Notes: generated by a model from the sequence alone, not told the origin. A stretch of DNA of 39,358 bases from Chloroflexi bacterium CFX6 (GCA_030263595.1 SZPG01000036.1:1-39358), one strand, 5' to 3'; positions 14,766-23,416 are shown, numbered from the stretch's first letter. A program made the numbers and translations.

Positions 14766-16133
14766 TTATGGGAATTTTCGCGGCAGCGAGACGACGACCC
14801 TCAATCCCTTCCCCGGTTCGGACTCCGCCGATAACTGCCCATTGTGCGCCTGGACTATGGACTTCGCTATAGCCAGCCCCAACCCCGAGCCGCCATCTCC
14901 GCGCTGACGGGAGGCGTCCGCGCGGTGGAAACGCTCGAAGACGCGTTCGAGTTCGTCGGGAGGCAGTCCGGGTCCGCTATCCTGCACCGCGAGTTCGACT
15001 TGCTCCCCGGTTTGTTTCGCGGAGAGAACAATGCGTCCGCCTTCGGGCGTGTGACGCGTGGCATTGTCCAGGATGTTGGTCAGCACCTGGGTCATTCGTC
15101 CGGGATCAACCTCCAGCGTGGGAAGAAGCGGAGGGATATCCAGTTCGAGGGAGATGTTTTTCCTTTGCGTTTGAAATTGATAGAGCGAGGCGACCTCCCG
15201 AAGAAGTTGTCCCGGATCAATCGCCTGCGGGACGATGGATAGTTCCCCCGCGTCCGCCAGCGAAAGCGTGCGGAGATCGTCCACGAGGTGTTCGAGGCGC
15301 GCCGCCTCTTCGCGGATGATCTCGAAGTTTTCCCTTGTGGGAGGAAGCACGCCGTCATGCACCGCCTCCGCGTGACCGAGGATGAGGCTGAGCGGCGTGC
15401 GGAGTTCGTGCGCGATGTCGGCGGTCATTTGTTTGCGGGCGTTGATCGAACGCGAGAGTTGCGCGCTCATTTTGTTGAAGGCTTGGGCAAGTTCGCCCAG
15501 TTCGTCGTTCGTGCGGACCGGGACCTGCTGTGACAGGTCGCCTTCGGAAACGGCGTGCGTGGCTTTCGTGAGTTCGCGAATGGGCTGTGTGATGGTGCGC
15601 GAGAAAACGATTCCCAGCAGAAGCGCAACGACCGCGCCGATGAGCGCGCCGTAGAGCAGGATGAGGTTGGTGCGTTCGATGAATTCGAGCTCGCGCGGGT
15701 TGCCCTGGAACGGAACGTTGACCTGGAGGAGGATGCCGATCACTTTTCCGTTTTCAGAAATGGGGATGCCCAGCGAGAGTTCGTCCCCGGAGAGTTGTTC
15801 GCCGCTCTTGTATCTTCCGCCCGGCGTGACGACCCTGCCGTCCGCGTCCGCCAGGATGAACGGCGTCATGCGCCCCCCAGGCCCGCCGGGACCCATCCCC
15901 ATGCCGGGCGTATGGTCGCCGCTTTGAAGAAAAACGGCGTCCACCCCTTCCCAGGAACCGTTCCGCGCGTAATACTCCGAAAGGCTGGCGACCAGGGCGC
16001 TTTGGTTCTGGTCGGTGAGGAACCTGATGAATTCCTGCCGCGTGTTCCAGCGCGCGGTGATGAAGATGACCGCGACGCTGACGACGCCGATGCCCAGGAA
16101 GGCGAGGATGAGTTTGGTGGAGATGGAGCGCAT
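14766..16133 (-). CDS. Membrane sensor histidine kinase (BaeS/HAMP type)
   Basis: This kinase has about 455 residues. Transmembrane helices lie at about 5-26 and 156-178 and flank an extracytoplasmic sensor of about 130 residues with a Gly/Met/Pro-rich segment (MGMGPGGPGG). A HAMP linker follows, then a HisKA domain with phospho-acceptor His in DIAHELRTP (about residue 242). The HATPase domain has N ('LDNATRH'), G1 ('DSGPGL') and G2 ('GSGLGLAI') boxes. It would autophosphorylate on an envelope signal and pass phosphate to the adjacent OmpR-type regulator. The ATG at 16133 has GGGAG 8 bp upstream; a GTG at 16142 overlapping the regulator stop is the alternative. The context suggests envelope or efflux stress sensing. 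Confidence 0.93.
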   Translation of the reverse strand: MRSISTKLILAFLGIGVVSVAVIFITARWNTRQEFIRFLTDQNQSALVASLSEYYARNGSWEGVDAVFLQSGDHTPGMGMGPGGPGGRMTPFILADADGRVVTPGGRYKSGEQLSGDELSLGIPISENGKVIGILLQVNVPFQGNPRELEFIERTNLILLYGALIGAVVALLLGIVFSRTITQPIRELTKATHAVSEGDLSQQVPVRTNDELGELAQAFNKMSAQLSRSINARKQMTADIAHELRTPLSLILGHAEAVHDGVLPPTRENFEIIREEAARLEHLVDDLRTLSLADAGELSIVPQAIDPGQLLREVASLYQFQTQRKNISLELDIPPLLPTLEVDPGRMTQVLTNILDNATRHTPEGGRIVLSAKQTGEQVELAVQDSGPGLPPDELERVFERFHRADASRQRGDGGSGLGLAIAKSIVQAHNGQLSAESEPGKGLRVVVSLPRKFP

Positions 16134-16138
16134 GAGGG

Positions 16139-16822
16139 TCACTCCCGTTTGAAACGATAGCCGACGCCGTACACGGTTTCGATGTATTTCGGCGCCCGCG
16201 GGTTCTTTTCGATCTTGCCGCGCAGGTTCTTGACGTGCGTGTCAATCGTGCGCTCGTAGCCTTCGTAACGCACGCCCTGGATGATGTCGAGCAGGTCGAG
16301 CCGCGAATAGACGCGTCCCGGTGAGGACATGAGCGCGGTCAGGATGTCGAATTCGGAGGGGGTGAGGTCCACAAAGTTGTCCCCGACCCTGACCATGCGC
16401 GTGTCGCGATCCAGTACGATGTCTGCGGCTTTCAGCGCCTTTGCGGAGGGTTCCTTCTCCCCGGCGCGGCGCAAAACGGCGCGCACGCGAGCGACGAGTT
16501 CGCGCGGGCGGAAGGGTTTGGTCATGTAGTCGTCCGCGCCGACCTCCAGCCCGATCACTTTTTCTTCGTCGTCCACGCGCGCGGTCAACAGGATGATGGG
16601 GGTATTGTGTTCCGCGCGGTGACGGCGCATGAATTCGTATCCGTCCATTTCGGGCATCATCACGTCGAGGACGATCAGGTCGGGTTTTTCTCTTTGCGCG
16701 AGGGTCAAAGCCTCCCTGCCGTTGTAGGCGGTTACCACGCGATAGCCTTCCTGCGTGAGGTAACTCTCGACCAGCGAGACCAGCCTTTTTTCGTCGTCCA
16801 CGACCATAATGGTTTTTGTCAT
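16139..16822 (-). CDS. OmpR/PhoB-family response regulator
   Basis: This 227-residue regulator has a receiver domain (about 1-120) with the acidic pair Asp9/Asp10, phospho-acceptor Asp53 ('VLDVMMPEMDG'), a conserved Thr in 'ILLTAR' and Lys in 'TKPF'. The winged-helix trans_reg_C domain carries 'DLTPSEFDILTAL' and 'YERTIDTHVKNLRGKI'. The start at 16822 is chosen for the GAGGAT ribosome-binding site upstream; an extension to 16849 adds a non-family sequence. It precedes its kinase and probably controls the surrounding lipoprotein and ABC export genes. Confidence 0.94.
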   Translation of the reverse strand: MTKTIMVVDDEKRLVSLVESYLTQEGYRVVTAYNGREALTLAQREKPDLIVLDVMMPEMDGYEFMRRHRAEHNTPIILLTARVDDEEKVIGLEVGADDYMTKPFRPRELVARVRAVLRRAGEKEPSAKALKAADIVLDRDTRMVRVGDNFVDLTPSEFDILTALMSSPGRVYSRLDLLDIIQGVRYEGYERTIDTHVKNLRGKIEKNPRAPKYIETVYGVGYRFKRE

Positions 16823-16884
16823 TTCGATCCTCTTGTTGCAGTATACCAATTTCGATTGGCAACGGGCGCTTTTCTTGTCGCCGC

Positions 16885-17538
16885 TTAAGAGCCGCCGACT
16901 TCCGTCAGGTATTCGATCACCTTCTCGAACAGCAACGTTCTCGAAGCCTGACCTGTCGCGCCTCCAGCGCCTGTGCCGACGGGGGTGCCGAGGGCTTGCG
17001 CGGTGGCGCGGGCGGCTTCCCTCTCCGCCTGCGAGAGTTGACTGTTGGGGACTTTGGTCACGCCAGGGATGGGGGTGGGCATGACGATCCCGTGTTCGGC
17101 GTAGAACGCGTTGAGGGCGGCGTTGGTGATCTGCATGGAGGCAATGGCTTGCATTTGTTCGGCGCTCATGGTTTCGCTGATCTGGTTTTGGAGCGCGCTG
17201 ATCTCGGCTTCCGCGACGGTGTCGTTGCCGGTCAGGTTGAGAAGCGCCTGCCAGAGCGGAAGCAATGTCTTCGCCTGTTCGGGGGTGACGGCGTTGGGCG
17301 TGCCCTCCAGTTTCAGCGTGCCGAATGCAAGTTGGTTACGGATGCTGGCGGCGTCAGGAAAGTCGGAGTTGAGGTAGACCGCCGCGACGGACGTGGCGGT
17401 GGGCTGGACATCTGCAACGAGGGGCGCGGCAGGCGCGGAGGTGTCGTCCGATGGGATCTCTTCGGCGGGAGCGCAAGCCTGGACGACAAACGCGGCGAAG
17501 AGGATGAGAATGAGGAGGATGAAGAGGCTTTTTTTCAT
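16885..17538 (-). CDS. Putative lipoprotein, paralogue of the next gene
   Basis: This 217-residue protein has a lipoprotein signal peptide ending in VVQAC (Cys about 22), then a Thr/Ala/Pro-rich linker. A helical domain carries 'IRNQLAFGTLKL', 'VTPEQAKTLLPLWQALL' and 'MSAEQMQAIASMQITN'. The same three motifs occur in the same order in the neighbouring lipoprotein (17648-18217), so the two are tandem paralogues. A Gly/Thr-rich segment precedes a C-terminal amphipathic end. The function is unknown; the placement between an efflux ABC system and a two-component system suggests an envelope-stress or substrate-binding role. Confidence 0.8.
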   Translation of the reverse strand: MKKSLFILLILILFAAFVVQACAPAEEIPSDDTSAPAAPLVADVQPTATSVAAVYLNSDFPDAASIRNQLAFGTLKLEGTPNAVTPEQAKTLLPLWQALLNLTGNDTVAEAEISALQNQISETMSAEQMQAIASMQITNAALNAFYAEHGIVMPTPIPGVTKVPNSQLSQAEREAARATAQALGTPVGTGAGGATGQASRTLLFEKVIEYLTEVGGS

Positions 17539-17606
17539 GGGTGGGTCTCCAAGGTTGTCGCGTAGGGCGTGTTCTCAAACGCGCCTGTTGGCGGCAATGT
17601 TGGCGC

Positions 17607-17640
17607 AGCGTAGTTGGCGTTAGAGAACGCCAACTACGCT
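17607..17640. repeat. 15-bp perfect inverted repeat after a lipoprotein gene
   Basis: AGCGTAGTTGGCGTT (17607-17621), loop AGAG, AACGCCAACTACGCT (17626-17640). It lies 7 bp past the TAA of the minus-strand lipoprotein gene. It has no T run, so it is more likely a repetitive extragenic palindrome or an mRNA-stabilising hairpin than a classical terminator. Confidence 0.8.
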
Positions 17641-17647
17641 ACGCGCG

Positions 17648-18217
17648 TTACGGCGCGATTGCCTGCAACGAGGCGATGACGGCGTCCATCAGCGCGGAGG
17701 AGAGTTTGCTTCCGCTTCCGCCGCCGCTGGAGGTAATGCCCATCTCGGCTTGTTTGGTGGCGCGCGCTTCGGGCGACATGCCCTGTCCCTGACCGGGCTG
17801 TCCGCCGCCTGTGCCGGTTTGGATACCGTTGAGCGACGCCCAGGTTTGCATGTCTTCGAATGTGAGTTGCATGTCGGCGATGGCTTTGAGTTGTTCGGGC
17901 GTCAACGTGGATTCGATTTGGGTCAACAGCGCGTTGACTTCGGCGGAGGCTTCGCCGCCGCTTTGCTGTGTGCCGCGCAATGCCTGCCACAGCGGAATGA
18001 GAGTCTGCGCCTGCTCGGGGGTGACGGCGAGCGCGGTCTGGTTCAGTTCGAGCGTGCCGAGCGCGAGTTGGTTGCGGACGGGGAGCGCGCCTTCGTAGGC
18101 GGTTGGCAGATTCGGACTGAGGTAGGAATCGCCCGTCGAGGCAGAATCCGCCGTCCCTGAGCAGGAGGCGAGGAAGAGGGCGAGGGTCAAGATGAGGGTG
18201 AGGGAAATTTTTTTCAT
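17648..18217 (-). CDS. Putative lipoprotein, tandem paralogue
   Basis: This 189-residue protein has a lipoprotein signal (LFLASC, Cys about 19). The shared core is 'VRNQLALGTLEL', 'VTPEQAQTLIPLWQALRG' and 'LTPEQLKAIADMQLTFEDM', then a Gly/Gln-rich linker and a short hydrophobic C-terminal helix. It is clearly homologous to the product of the next downstream gene. Both are predicted to be anchored on the outer face of the cytoplasmic membrane. The gene lies 58 bp after the ABC permease gene in the same direction. No named family is recognised. Confidence 0.8.
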   Translation of the reverse strand: MKKISLTLILTLALFLASCSGTADSASTGDSYLSPNLPTAYEGALPVRNQLALGTLELNQTALAVTPEQAQTLIPLWQALRGTQQSGGEASAEVNALLTQIESTLTPEQLKAIADMQLTFEDMQTWASLNGIQTGTGGGQPGQGQGMSPEARATKQAEMGITSSGGGSGSKLSSALMDAVIASLQAIAP

Positions 18218-18250
18218 GATGAAATCCTTTCGATGTCGAATGATCCAAAA

Positions 18251-18278
18251 CTGATCACTGATTACTGATCACTGATTA
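18251..18278. repeat. Short direct repeat near the end of the permease gene
   Basis: CTGATCACTGATTA occurs twice in succession (18251-18264 and 18265-18278), just beyond the stop of the minus-strand permease gene. Its role is unknown. Confidence 0.7.
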
Positions 18279-19487
18279 CTCGTGCCTGAGCGCGTCGATC
18301 GGGTTGAGTTTGGCGGCGCGGGTGGCGGGGTAGTATCCGAAGAAGATGCCGACGATTGCCGCCGCGCCGAACGCCAGCGGGATGGAGAGCGGAACGATTT
18401 CGGTGCGCATGGTTCCGAGTTCGCCGAAGAGGTATGAGCCGCCCACGCCCGCGAGGATGCCGATAATGCCGCCCGCCAGGCTGAGAATGACCGCTTCGAG
18501 CAGGAACTGGGTCAGCACATCGGCAGGACGCGCACCGAGCGCCTGGCGAAGCCCGATCTCGCGCGTGCGTTCGGTGACGGAAACGAGCATGATGTTCATG
18601 ATGCCGATGCCGCCCACGATGAGCGAGATGCCCGCCACCCATGCGAGCAGATCGCGGAAGGCGGCGGTGGTGGCTTCCTGAGTCGAGATGATGTCCTGCT
18701 GGGTTTGCACGGTGAAGTCGGGCGCGGAGGGGTCAACGTCGTGACGCTCGGCGAGCAGGACGGTGATCTGCGTGATGACACTTTCGATCTTGTCGGGACT
18801 TTCGGCTTTGACGTAGATCGTGCGGACGCGATCGGCGCCCATTGGGGTGGCGGTCATGAATTTTTGGAAGACCAGGTTGATCGGCATGTAGACGCGCCCG
18901 TCGTAATCCACGTCTGAGACGACGCCCTTCGCTTCCATCACGCCGATGACGGTGAGTTTGGTCGTCCCGACGGTGACCGTCTGCCCGATGGCGCTTTCGT
19001 CGCCGAACAGGTCTTTGGCAATGCCCGCGCCGAGGACTGCGACTTTGGCTTTGCGTTCGTCTTCGCCCGCGTCGAAGTAGCGACCTTCGGCGACTGCGTA
19101 ATCGCGCACGTCGGGGAAGTCGGCTGTGGTGCCGATGATGGCGATGGATTCGAGCGTCGTGCCGCCGGCGCGCACGTTGACCGGCGGCGGGGCTTGCTCG
19201 GCGGAGATGCCTTCGATGCCGACCACCTGCTCGCCGATGGCGTAGGCGTCGTCAATGAGCAGGGTGCGCGCCGCGCCGGGGACGCCGCGCATGGGCGAGA
19301 CGATGATCAGGTTCGCGCCCAGGGCGTTGATCTGCTCGGCGATGGAGGCTTCGGTCCCCGCGCTGACCGCCAGCATGACGATGACCGAAGCCACGCCGAT
19401 GATGACGCCGAGGGTGGTGAGGAAGGAACGGACTTTGTTCAACATCAGCCCTTCCCAGGCTGTGCGGAAGATCTTGTTGAGTTTCAT
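18276..19487 (-). CDS. MacB-like ABC transporter permease
   Basis: This 403-residue permease has transmembrane helix 1 at about 20-42, then a large extracytoplasmic MacB_PCD domain (about 43-265). Three C-terminal FtsX-type helices follow (about 281-301, 330-358, 367-388), including 'SVTERTREIGLRQALGAR', the coupling-helix signature of MacB/LolE-type permeases. Such proteins are mechanotransmission exporters of antibiotics, peptides or lipoproteins and work as dimers with a separate ATPase. It overlaps the ATPase gene by ATGA (19484-19487). Confidence 0.93.
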   Translation of the reverse strand: MKLNKIFRTAWEGLMLNKVRSFLTTLGVIIGVASVIVMLAVSAGTEASIAEQINALGANLIIVSPMRGVPGAARTLLIDDAYAIGEQVVGIEGISAEQAPPPVNVRAGGTTLESIAIIGTTADFPDVRDYAVAEGRYFDAGEDERKAKVAVLGAGIAKDLFGDESAIGQTVTVGTTKLTVIGVMEAKGVVSDVDYDGRVYMPINLVFQKFMTATPMGADRVRTIYVKAESPDKIESVITQITVLLAERHDVDPSAPDFTVQTQQDIISTQEATTAAFRDLLAWVAGISLIVGGIGIMNIMLVSVTERTREIGLRQALGARPADVLTQFLLEAVILSLAGGIIGILAGVGGSYLFGELGTMRTEIVPLSIPLAFGAAAIVGIFFGYYPATRAAKLNPIDALRHE

Positions 19488-20314
19488 TGTTGCCTGCCAT
19501 CATCCCTCACCCCTAACCCCTCTCCCGAAAGGAGAGGGGGAGCTCCCTTCTCCCTTTGGGAGAAGGGCTGGGGATGAGGGAACTCCCCCGCCAATACCTT
19601 GCGATCCAAACAGGGACTATGCCCGTCGCGTCCATCCGAGATGACCTTGCCATCGCGCACACAGATGATCCGCCCGGCGTGCGCGGCGATGTCGGGTTCG
19701 TGCGTTACCATCACGATGGTCGCGCCTTTCTGGTGGAGTTCGTGCAGGAGTCCCATGATGTCTTCGCTGGAATGTGAATCGAGATTGCCCGTCGGTTCGT
19801 CCGCGAGAATCAGCGGCGGGTTGTTGATGAGCGCGCGCGCAATCGCCACGCGCTGTTGCTGTCCGCCGGAGAGTTGATTGGGGCGATGATGCAGGCGGTC
19901 GCCGAGTCCGACCGATTCGAGCGCGGCAACCGCGCGTGCGCGTTGTTCGTCGTCGCTGATGTCGTCGTCGTTGTACATGACAGGCAGGCTCACGTTCGAG
20001 AGCGCGCTCAAGCGCGGCAACAAATTGAACGACTGAAAAATGAAGCCGATCTTGCGATTGCGGACGGCGGCGAGTTCGTTTTTGCTCAGCCCGCTCACGT
20101 CGCTGCCGTCGAGCCAATACGCGCCCGAGGTGGGCTGGTCGAGACAGCCGAGGATGTTCATCAGCGTGGACTTGCCCGACCCCGAGGGTCCCATCACGGC
20201 GACGAACTCGCCGCGCTCGATGACCGCGTCCACGCCCGCCAGCGCGTGTACCGCCGCGTCGTCTTCGCCGTAGGTTTTGGTCAAGGATTGAACTTCAATG
20301 AGTTGGTTGTTCAT
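19484..20314 (-). CDS. MacB/LolD-type ABC transporter ATPase with a repeat-derived C-terminal tail
   Basis: This 276-residue ATPase has Walker [10 protein letters not shown] (42-50), Q-loop '[10 protein letters not shown]' (91-100), signature LSGGQQQR (148-155), Walker B '[13 protein letters not shown]' and switch His in 'VTHE'. It powers the adjacent MacB-like permease. The start at 20314 follows GGAG with 8-bp spacing; a longer frame to 20482 only translates intergenic palindromes. Residues from about 245 to the stop ([12 protein letters not shown]...) are encoded by a GC-rich palindromic repeat and lie outside the usual family length of about 225-240, so this tail is probably a passive extension. 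Confidence 0.93.
   Translation of the reverse strand: MNNQLIEVQSLTKTYGEDDAAVHALAGVDAVIERGEFVAVMGPSGSGKSTLMNILGCLDQPTSGAYWLDGSDVSGLSKNELAAVRNRKIGFIFQSFNLLPRLSALSNVSLPVMYNDDDISDDEQRARAVAALESVGLGDRLHHRPNQLSGGQQQRVAIARALINNPPLILADEPTGNLDSHSSEDIMGLLHELHQKGATIVMVTHEPDIAAHAGRIICVRDGKVISDGRDGHSPCLDRKVLAGEFPHPQPFSQREKGAPPLLSGEGLGVRDDGRQQ
19502..19582. repeat. Palindromic GC-rich dispersed-type repeat inside the ABC ATPase gene
   Basis: An imperfect palindrome has outer arms CCCTCACCCCTAACCCCTCT and AGAAGGGCTGGGGATGAGGG and inner CTCTCCC/GGAGAGGG and CTTCTCCC/GGGAGAAG hairpins. Repeats of this style are known as abundant intergenic elements in several bacterial groups. Here one forms the last 30 or so codons of the ATPase. 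Confidence 0.75.
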
Positions 20315-20331
20315 TGGAATATCTCCAGTGG

Positions 20332-20447
20332 GACAAAATTTATTTTGTCTCTGTGCAGGACAAAGCGCGACAAAATAAATTTGGTCTTGCTCCGTCTCCG
20401 CAAAGGACAAAATGAATTTTGTCCTACAGCGCAAAATAAATTTTGCG
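20332..20447. repeat. Cluster of four short palindromes between adaptor and ATPase genes
   Basis: There are four inverted repeats with a 2-nt centre: GACAAAAT/ATTTTGTC (20332-20349), GACAAAAT/ATTTGGTC (20369-20386, one mismatch), AGGACAAAAT/ATTTTGTCCT (20404-20425) and CGCAAAAT/ATTTTGCG (20430-20447). The outer bases vary in a compensated way (GAC/GTC against CGC/GCG). The last copy directly touches the TAA stop (20448-20450) of the adaptor gene. Confidence 0.85.
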
Positions 20448-21731
20448 TTACTTCGTTTCCACCGTCCCCGTGCTGACCACATCGCCCGCGCTCAGTCCGC
20501 TCAGGATTTCGGCGCTGGCAAAATCGCGCAGACCCACTTCGACGGGCGTAAGTTTCAATTGACCGTCTTCACCCACGACAAAGACCGCGTACGAACCGGG
20601 AGACAACTCGCGCAGCGCCTGGATCGGGACGAGGAGCGCGCCGCGCGCCTCGCCCGCGATGACCTCAACGTCCACGGTCATGCCGGACAGGATGGTTGCC
20701 TCCGTTTCGAGGGGCAGTTTCGCCCAGACGACGACCACCGGCGTGCCGTCCACTGTTTTCAGGGCAGGCTCCACGCCGACGACTTCGCCCTCCATCGGCT
20801 GGTCGGGATAGGCGTCAAAGGTGAACGTGACGCGGTTGCCCACTGCGACTTTGTCCACGTCGGTTTCATCGAGATAGAAACGCACCAGTAAATCCTGCGT
20901 GGTGGCAATGCTCAAAATGGGAGACGTGCCGACGGTTTGTCCCACCACCGCGTCCAGGCTGGTGACCGTGCCGTCGAAGGGCGCGGTCAGGCGCGTGGAT
21001 TCCACGGCGAGGCGGGCTTGTTCAAGTTTTGCCGTCTGCGGTCCGAGCGCGACGAGAGGCTGGGTCAAGGCTTCGGGTCCCGCCTGGACGATTTCGAGCG
21101 CGGCTTGCGCGTCCTGCAAGGCGACGCGCGCCGATTCGAGGTTGGCGCGGGCGAGGGCAAGATCGGCATCGCCGATATAAATCAGGCTGAGGAAATAATC
21201 GCGTTTGGCGCGCGCCGCTTCGACCTCCGCTTCTGTCGCGCCTTCCTTTTCCATCTGCTCCTCCCAATACCAGGCATCCGAACCGATGAGATAGATCATG
21301 GCGTTTTCGGCGTTATACAAGGCTGTGTGCGCATTGGCAAGGACAAGTTCAGCCTGCGCCGCGCTTTCTTCATCGAACAACGCCTGGAAATCGGCTTCGG
21401 CTTGAAGGTTCGCCTCCAGCCGCGCCAACACCTGATCTACTGTGACCGCGTCGCCAATGGATACGTTCAATTCGCTCAACGCGCCGCCGGAACGGAAGCC
21501 CAGATCCACCTGCGCGGCGGGAATGACAGTCCCTGCGCCGCTGGCGGTGATCACGAGATCGCCCGTGCGGACTTTGGCGGTTTGCAGCGGGGTTTCGGTT
21601 GTGGTTGTTTGGGAGGGTAGATATTGGTAGGTATAGAACGCGTAACCGCCCGCGAGCGCGACGATGAGAATGGACAGAATCGCCCATGTTCTTTTTCCCG
21701 ACCGGGCGGAGATGGATTTGGTGTGTGACAT
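20448..21731 (-). CDS. MacA/HlyD-like periplasmic adaptor protein
   Basis: This 427-residue protein has an N-terminal transmembrane helix (about 15-35), a biotinyl-lipoyl-like half 'GAGTVIPAAQVDLGFRSGG' and a long Ala/Glu-rich coiled-coil hairpin (about 110-240). The second lipoyl half ('RLTAPFDGTVTSL'), a beta-barrel domain and a membrane-proximal domain ending in 'LSAGDVVSTGTVETK' follow. It would link the MacB-like permease to substrates outside the membrane. No TolC gene is nearby, as expected if the envelope lacks a classical outer membrane. The start at 21731 has AAAGG 8 bp upstream; an ATG at 21749 is possible. It heads the minus-strand block. Confidence 0.9.
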   Translation of the reverse strand: MSHTKSISARSGKRTWAILSILIVALAGGYAFYTYQYLPSQTTTTETPLQTAKVRTGDLVITASGAGTVIPAAQVDLGFRSGGALSELNVSIGDAVTVDQVLARLEANLQAEADFQALFDEESAAQAELVLANAHTALYNAENAMIYLIGSDAWYWEEQMEKEGATEAEVEAARAKRDYFLSLIYIGDADLALARANLESARVALQDAQAALEIVQAGPEALTQPLVALGPQTAKLEQARLAVESTRLTAPFDGTVTSLDAVVGQTVGTSPILSIATTQDLLVRFYLDETDVDKVAVGNRVTFTFDAYPDQPMEGEVVGVEPALKTVDGTPVVVVWAKLPLETEATILSGMTVDVEVIAGEARGALLVPIQALRELSPGSYAVFVVGEDGQLKLTPVEVGLRDFASAEILSGLSAGDVVSTGTVETK

Positions 21732-21891
21732 TGCCGTTGCCTTTCGCATGGAATGAGAATTGATGATCGGGGCGAAGTATATTGAATGAATGTAAAGATA
21801 CAGTCGTGAAAATGTGAAGACTTTGTGGGGCTTCTCATCCCGTCGTCCCCCCACCGGAATCGTCGTTGTTGATATTCAAATGATTCAGACC

Positions 21892-21920
21892 TTGATTATC
21901 GAGTATTTTTACTTTACAAT
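21892..21920 (+). promoter_or_regulatory. Promoter of the V/A-type ATPase operon
   Basis: TTGATT (21892-21897), a 17-bp spacer and TACAAT (21915-21920) precede the first subunit gene by 43 bp. A GAGGTG ribosome-binding site follows. The region 21732-21891 shows nothing else convincing. Confidence 0.7.
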
Positions 21921-21962
21921 AGCGCCTAATTAAGCGCAGGTACTCCAATGAGGTGAATCGTC

Positions 21963-22274
21963 ATGAACGAGAATCGGATCAGGCAGGTACTTGAGATAGA
22001 GAAACAGGCGCAGGAAATTCACGAAGCGGCGGTGCGGGAGGCTCAACAACTACCCATAGTGGCGGAGCAGGAGGCGCAAACGATCGTCGAGAAGGCGCGG
22101 CTCGCGGCGCAGGAGGAGGCTCGCCAGTTGATCGCAAGCGCGCAGGCAGAGGAGGAGACCGCCCGCATCCTGACTCAGGCGAAGGAAAAGAACAGCCAGA
22201 TCGAAGCGCTTGCCATGAGCAACTTCGACCGCGCAGTCAACTACATCCTGGATCGCGTAATCGGCGCCGGGTAA
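21963..22274 (+). CDS. V/A-type ATPase peripheral-stalk subunit G/H
   Basis: This is a 103-residue, almost wholly alpha-helical protein rich in Glu, Ala and Gln, with a right-handed coiled-coil pattern typical of subunit G/H. It would pair with subunit E to form the peripheral stalk that holds the A3B3 head to subunit I. It is first in the operon, with subunit C starting 6 bp later. Assignment rests on composition, length and position, because this subunit is poorly conserved. Confidence 0.8.
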   Translation: MNENRIRQVLEIEKQAQEIHEAAVREAQQLPIVAEQEAQTIVEKARLAAQEEARQLIASAQAEEETARILTQAKEKNSQIEALAMSNFDRAVNYILDRVIGAG

Positions 22275-22279
22275 TCGTT

Positions 22280-23350
22280 ATGCCCAAGAGCGGTGCCTCC
22301 GGTTATGCGGCGATCAGCGCCCGTGTCCGCGCCATGTACTCGTCCGCGCTCAGCCCGCAGGATTTTGCGAGACTGAGCGACGCCCCAGATTTCCCCTCCC
22401 TCATTGGACAACTCAAGAACACAGCCTACGGTCCCTACCTCGAAGGCTTGAAAGATAAGGAATTGATTCCCAGGCGGGTGATTTCACAATTAAAGAAGCG
22501 GCTTGCCGATTCCTACTACAGCGTCATCCACATGGCGCCCGAACATACACGCCCGTTATTGACCCATCTCTACCGTTATTTCGAAGTGGACAACCTCAAA
22601 GCCATCCTGCGCGGGATCGTCACAGACCCGAACTGGGAGCGGGTGAAGGACGTCCTTTTCCCGTTCGGTTCGATGACCGTCCTGCCGGCGCAGGCGATGG
22701 TCGAATCGGGAAGCGTGAGCGCGGCGGTCGAACTCCTGCGCGGCACCGTCTACGAGGAGACGCTTTCCTTCGCCATGAAGCGTTACAGCGTGGAGCAAAA
22801 CCTCTTCCCGCTGGAAGTGGCGCTGGACTTGAACTACTGGCGTCAATTGTGGCGACTGGCGGGGCGATTGCCGGGGCAGGACAGGGAACAGGCGCTGCGC
22901 GTGGTGGGGACAATGATTGACATGAACAACCTGATGTGGGCGATCCGTTACCGGGTCTATCACCGCCTCTCTGAAGAGGAACTCATCAACTACACACTGC
23001 CGTTCGGCTACCAGGTGCGCGACGAGGACGTTCGCGCCATCGCCGCAGGCGCGGAAATCTCCACGATCGTCCAGCGGATCTATCCGCACATTCCCGACGT
23101 CAGTGCGCTGCTCGAAGAACCTCGAAGCGGCTTGCCTCAACTGGAATTGCAGTTGAAACGCCACGTGATGAAAAAGAGCATGGCGGCTTTTGTCGGGAAC
23201 CCGTTCCACATCGGCATCCCGCTGGCGTTCCTCATTTTGAGCGATCTGGAGATCCAGGACCTGACGGTCTTGATCGAAGCCAAATCGTCCCAAATGCCCG
23301 CGGAGATGTATCGTCCATACCTGTTGAAGGCGGCTCTGACGCGGACATAA
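22280..23350 (+). CDS. ntpC: V/A-type ATPase subunit C (V-type d, central socket)
   Basis: This 356-residue helical protein has the three-fold V-ATPase d/AC39 architecture, with recognisable stretches 'SARVRAMYSSALSPQDFARL', 'LTHLYRYFEVDNLKAILRG', 'IDMNNLMWAIRYRVYHRLSEEELINYTLPFGY' (begins at residue 213) and 'FHIGIPLAFLILSDLEIQDL'. It forms the funnel that connects the rotor shaft (D/F) to the c-ring. The length is normal for the family. There is a 66-bp gap before subunit I. Confidence 0.92.
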   Translation: MPKSGASGYAAISARVRAMYSSALSPQDFARLSDAPDFPSLIGQLKNTAYGPYLEGLKDKELIPRRVISQLKKRLADSYYSVIHMAPEHTRPLLTHLYRYFEVDNLKAILRGIVTDPNWERVKDVLFPFGSMTVLPAQAMVESGSVSAAVELLRGTVYEETLSFAMKRYSVEQNLFPLEVALDLNYWRQLWRLAGRLPGQDREQALRVVGTMIDMNNLMWAIRYRVYHRLSEEELINYTLPFGYQVRDEDVRAIAAGAEISTIVQRIYPHIPDVSALLEEPRSGLPQLELQLKRHVMKKSMAAFVGNPFHIGIPLAFLILSDLEIQDLTVLIEAKSSQMPAEMYRPYLLKAALTRT

Positions 23351-23416
23351 AAATTCATCTGCGCCGCTCCGAAGAAACGCAAGAAAATTCCAACCTGCAG
23401 AGAGACTGGAGATGAC

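Noticed and set aside
20332..20447. Spaced palindromes considered as a small CRISPR array
   Set aside because: Repeat units vary, are only 18-22 bp, intervals are irregular (about 5-20 bp) and no cas genes are near.
20315..20482. N-terminal extension of the ABC ATPase
   Set aside because: The extra residues are read-through of the palindrome cluster; the ATG at 20314 has a good ribosome-binding site and matches the family N terminus.
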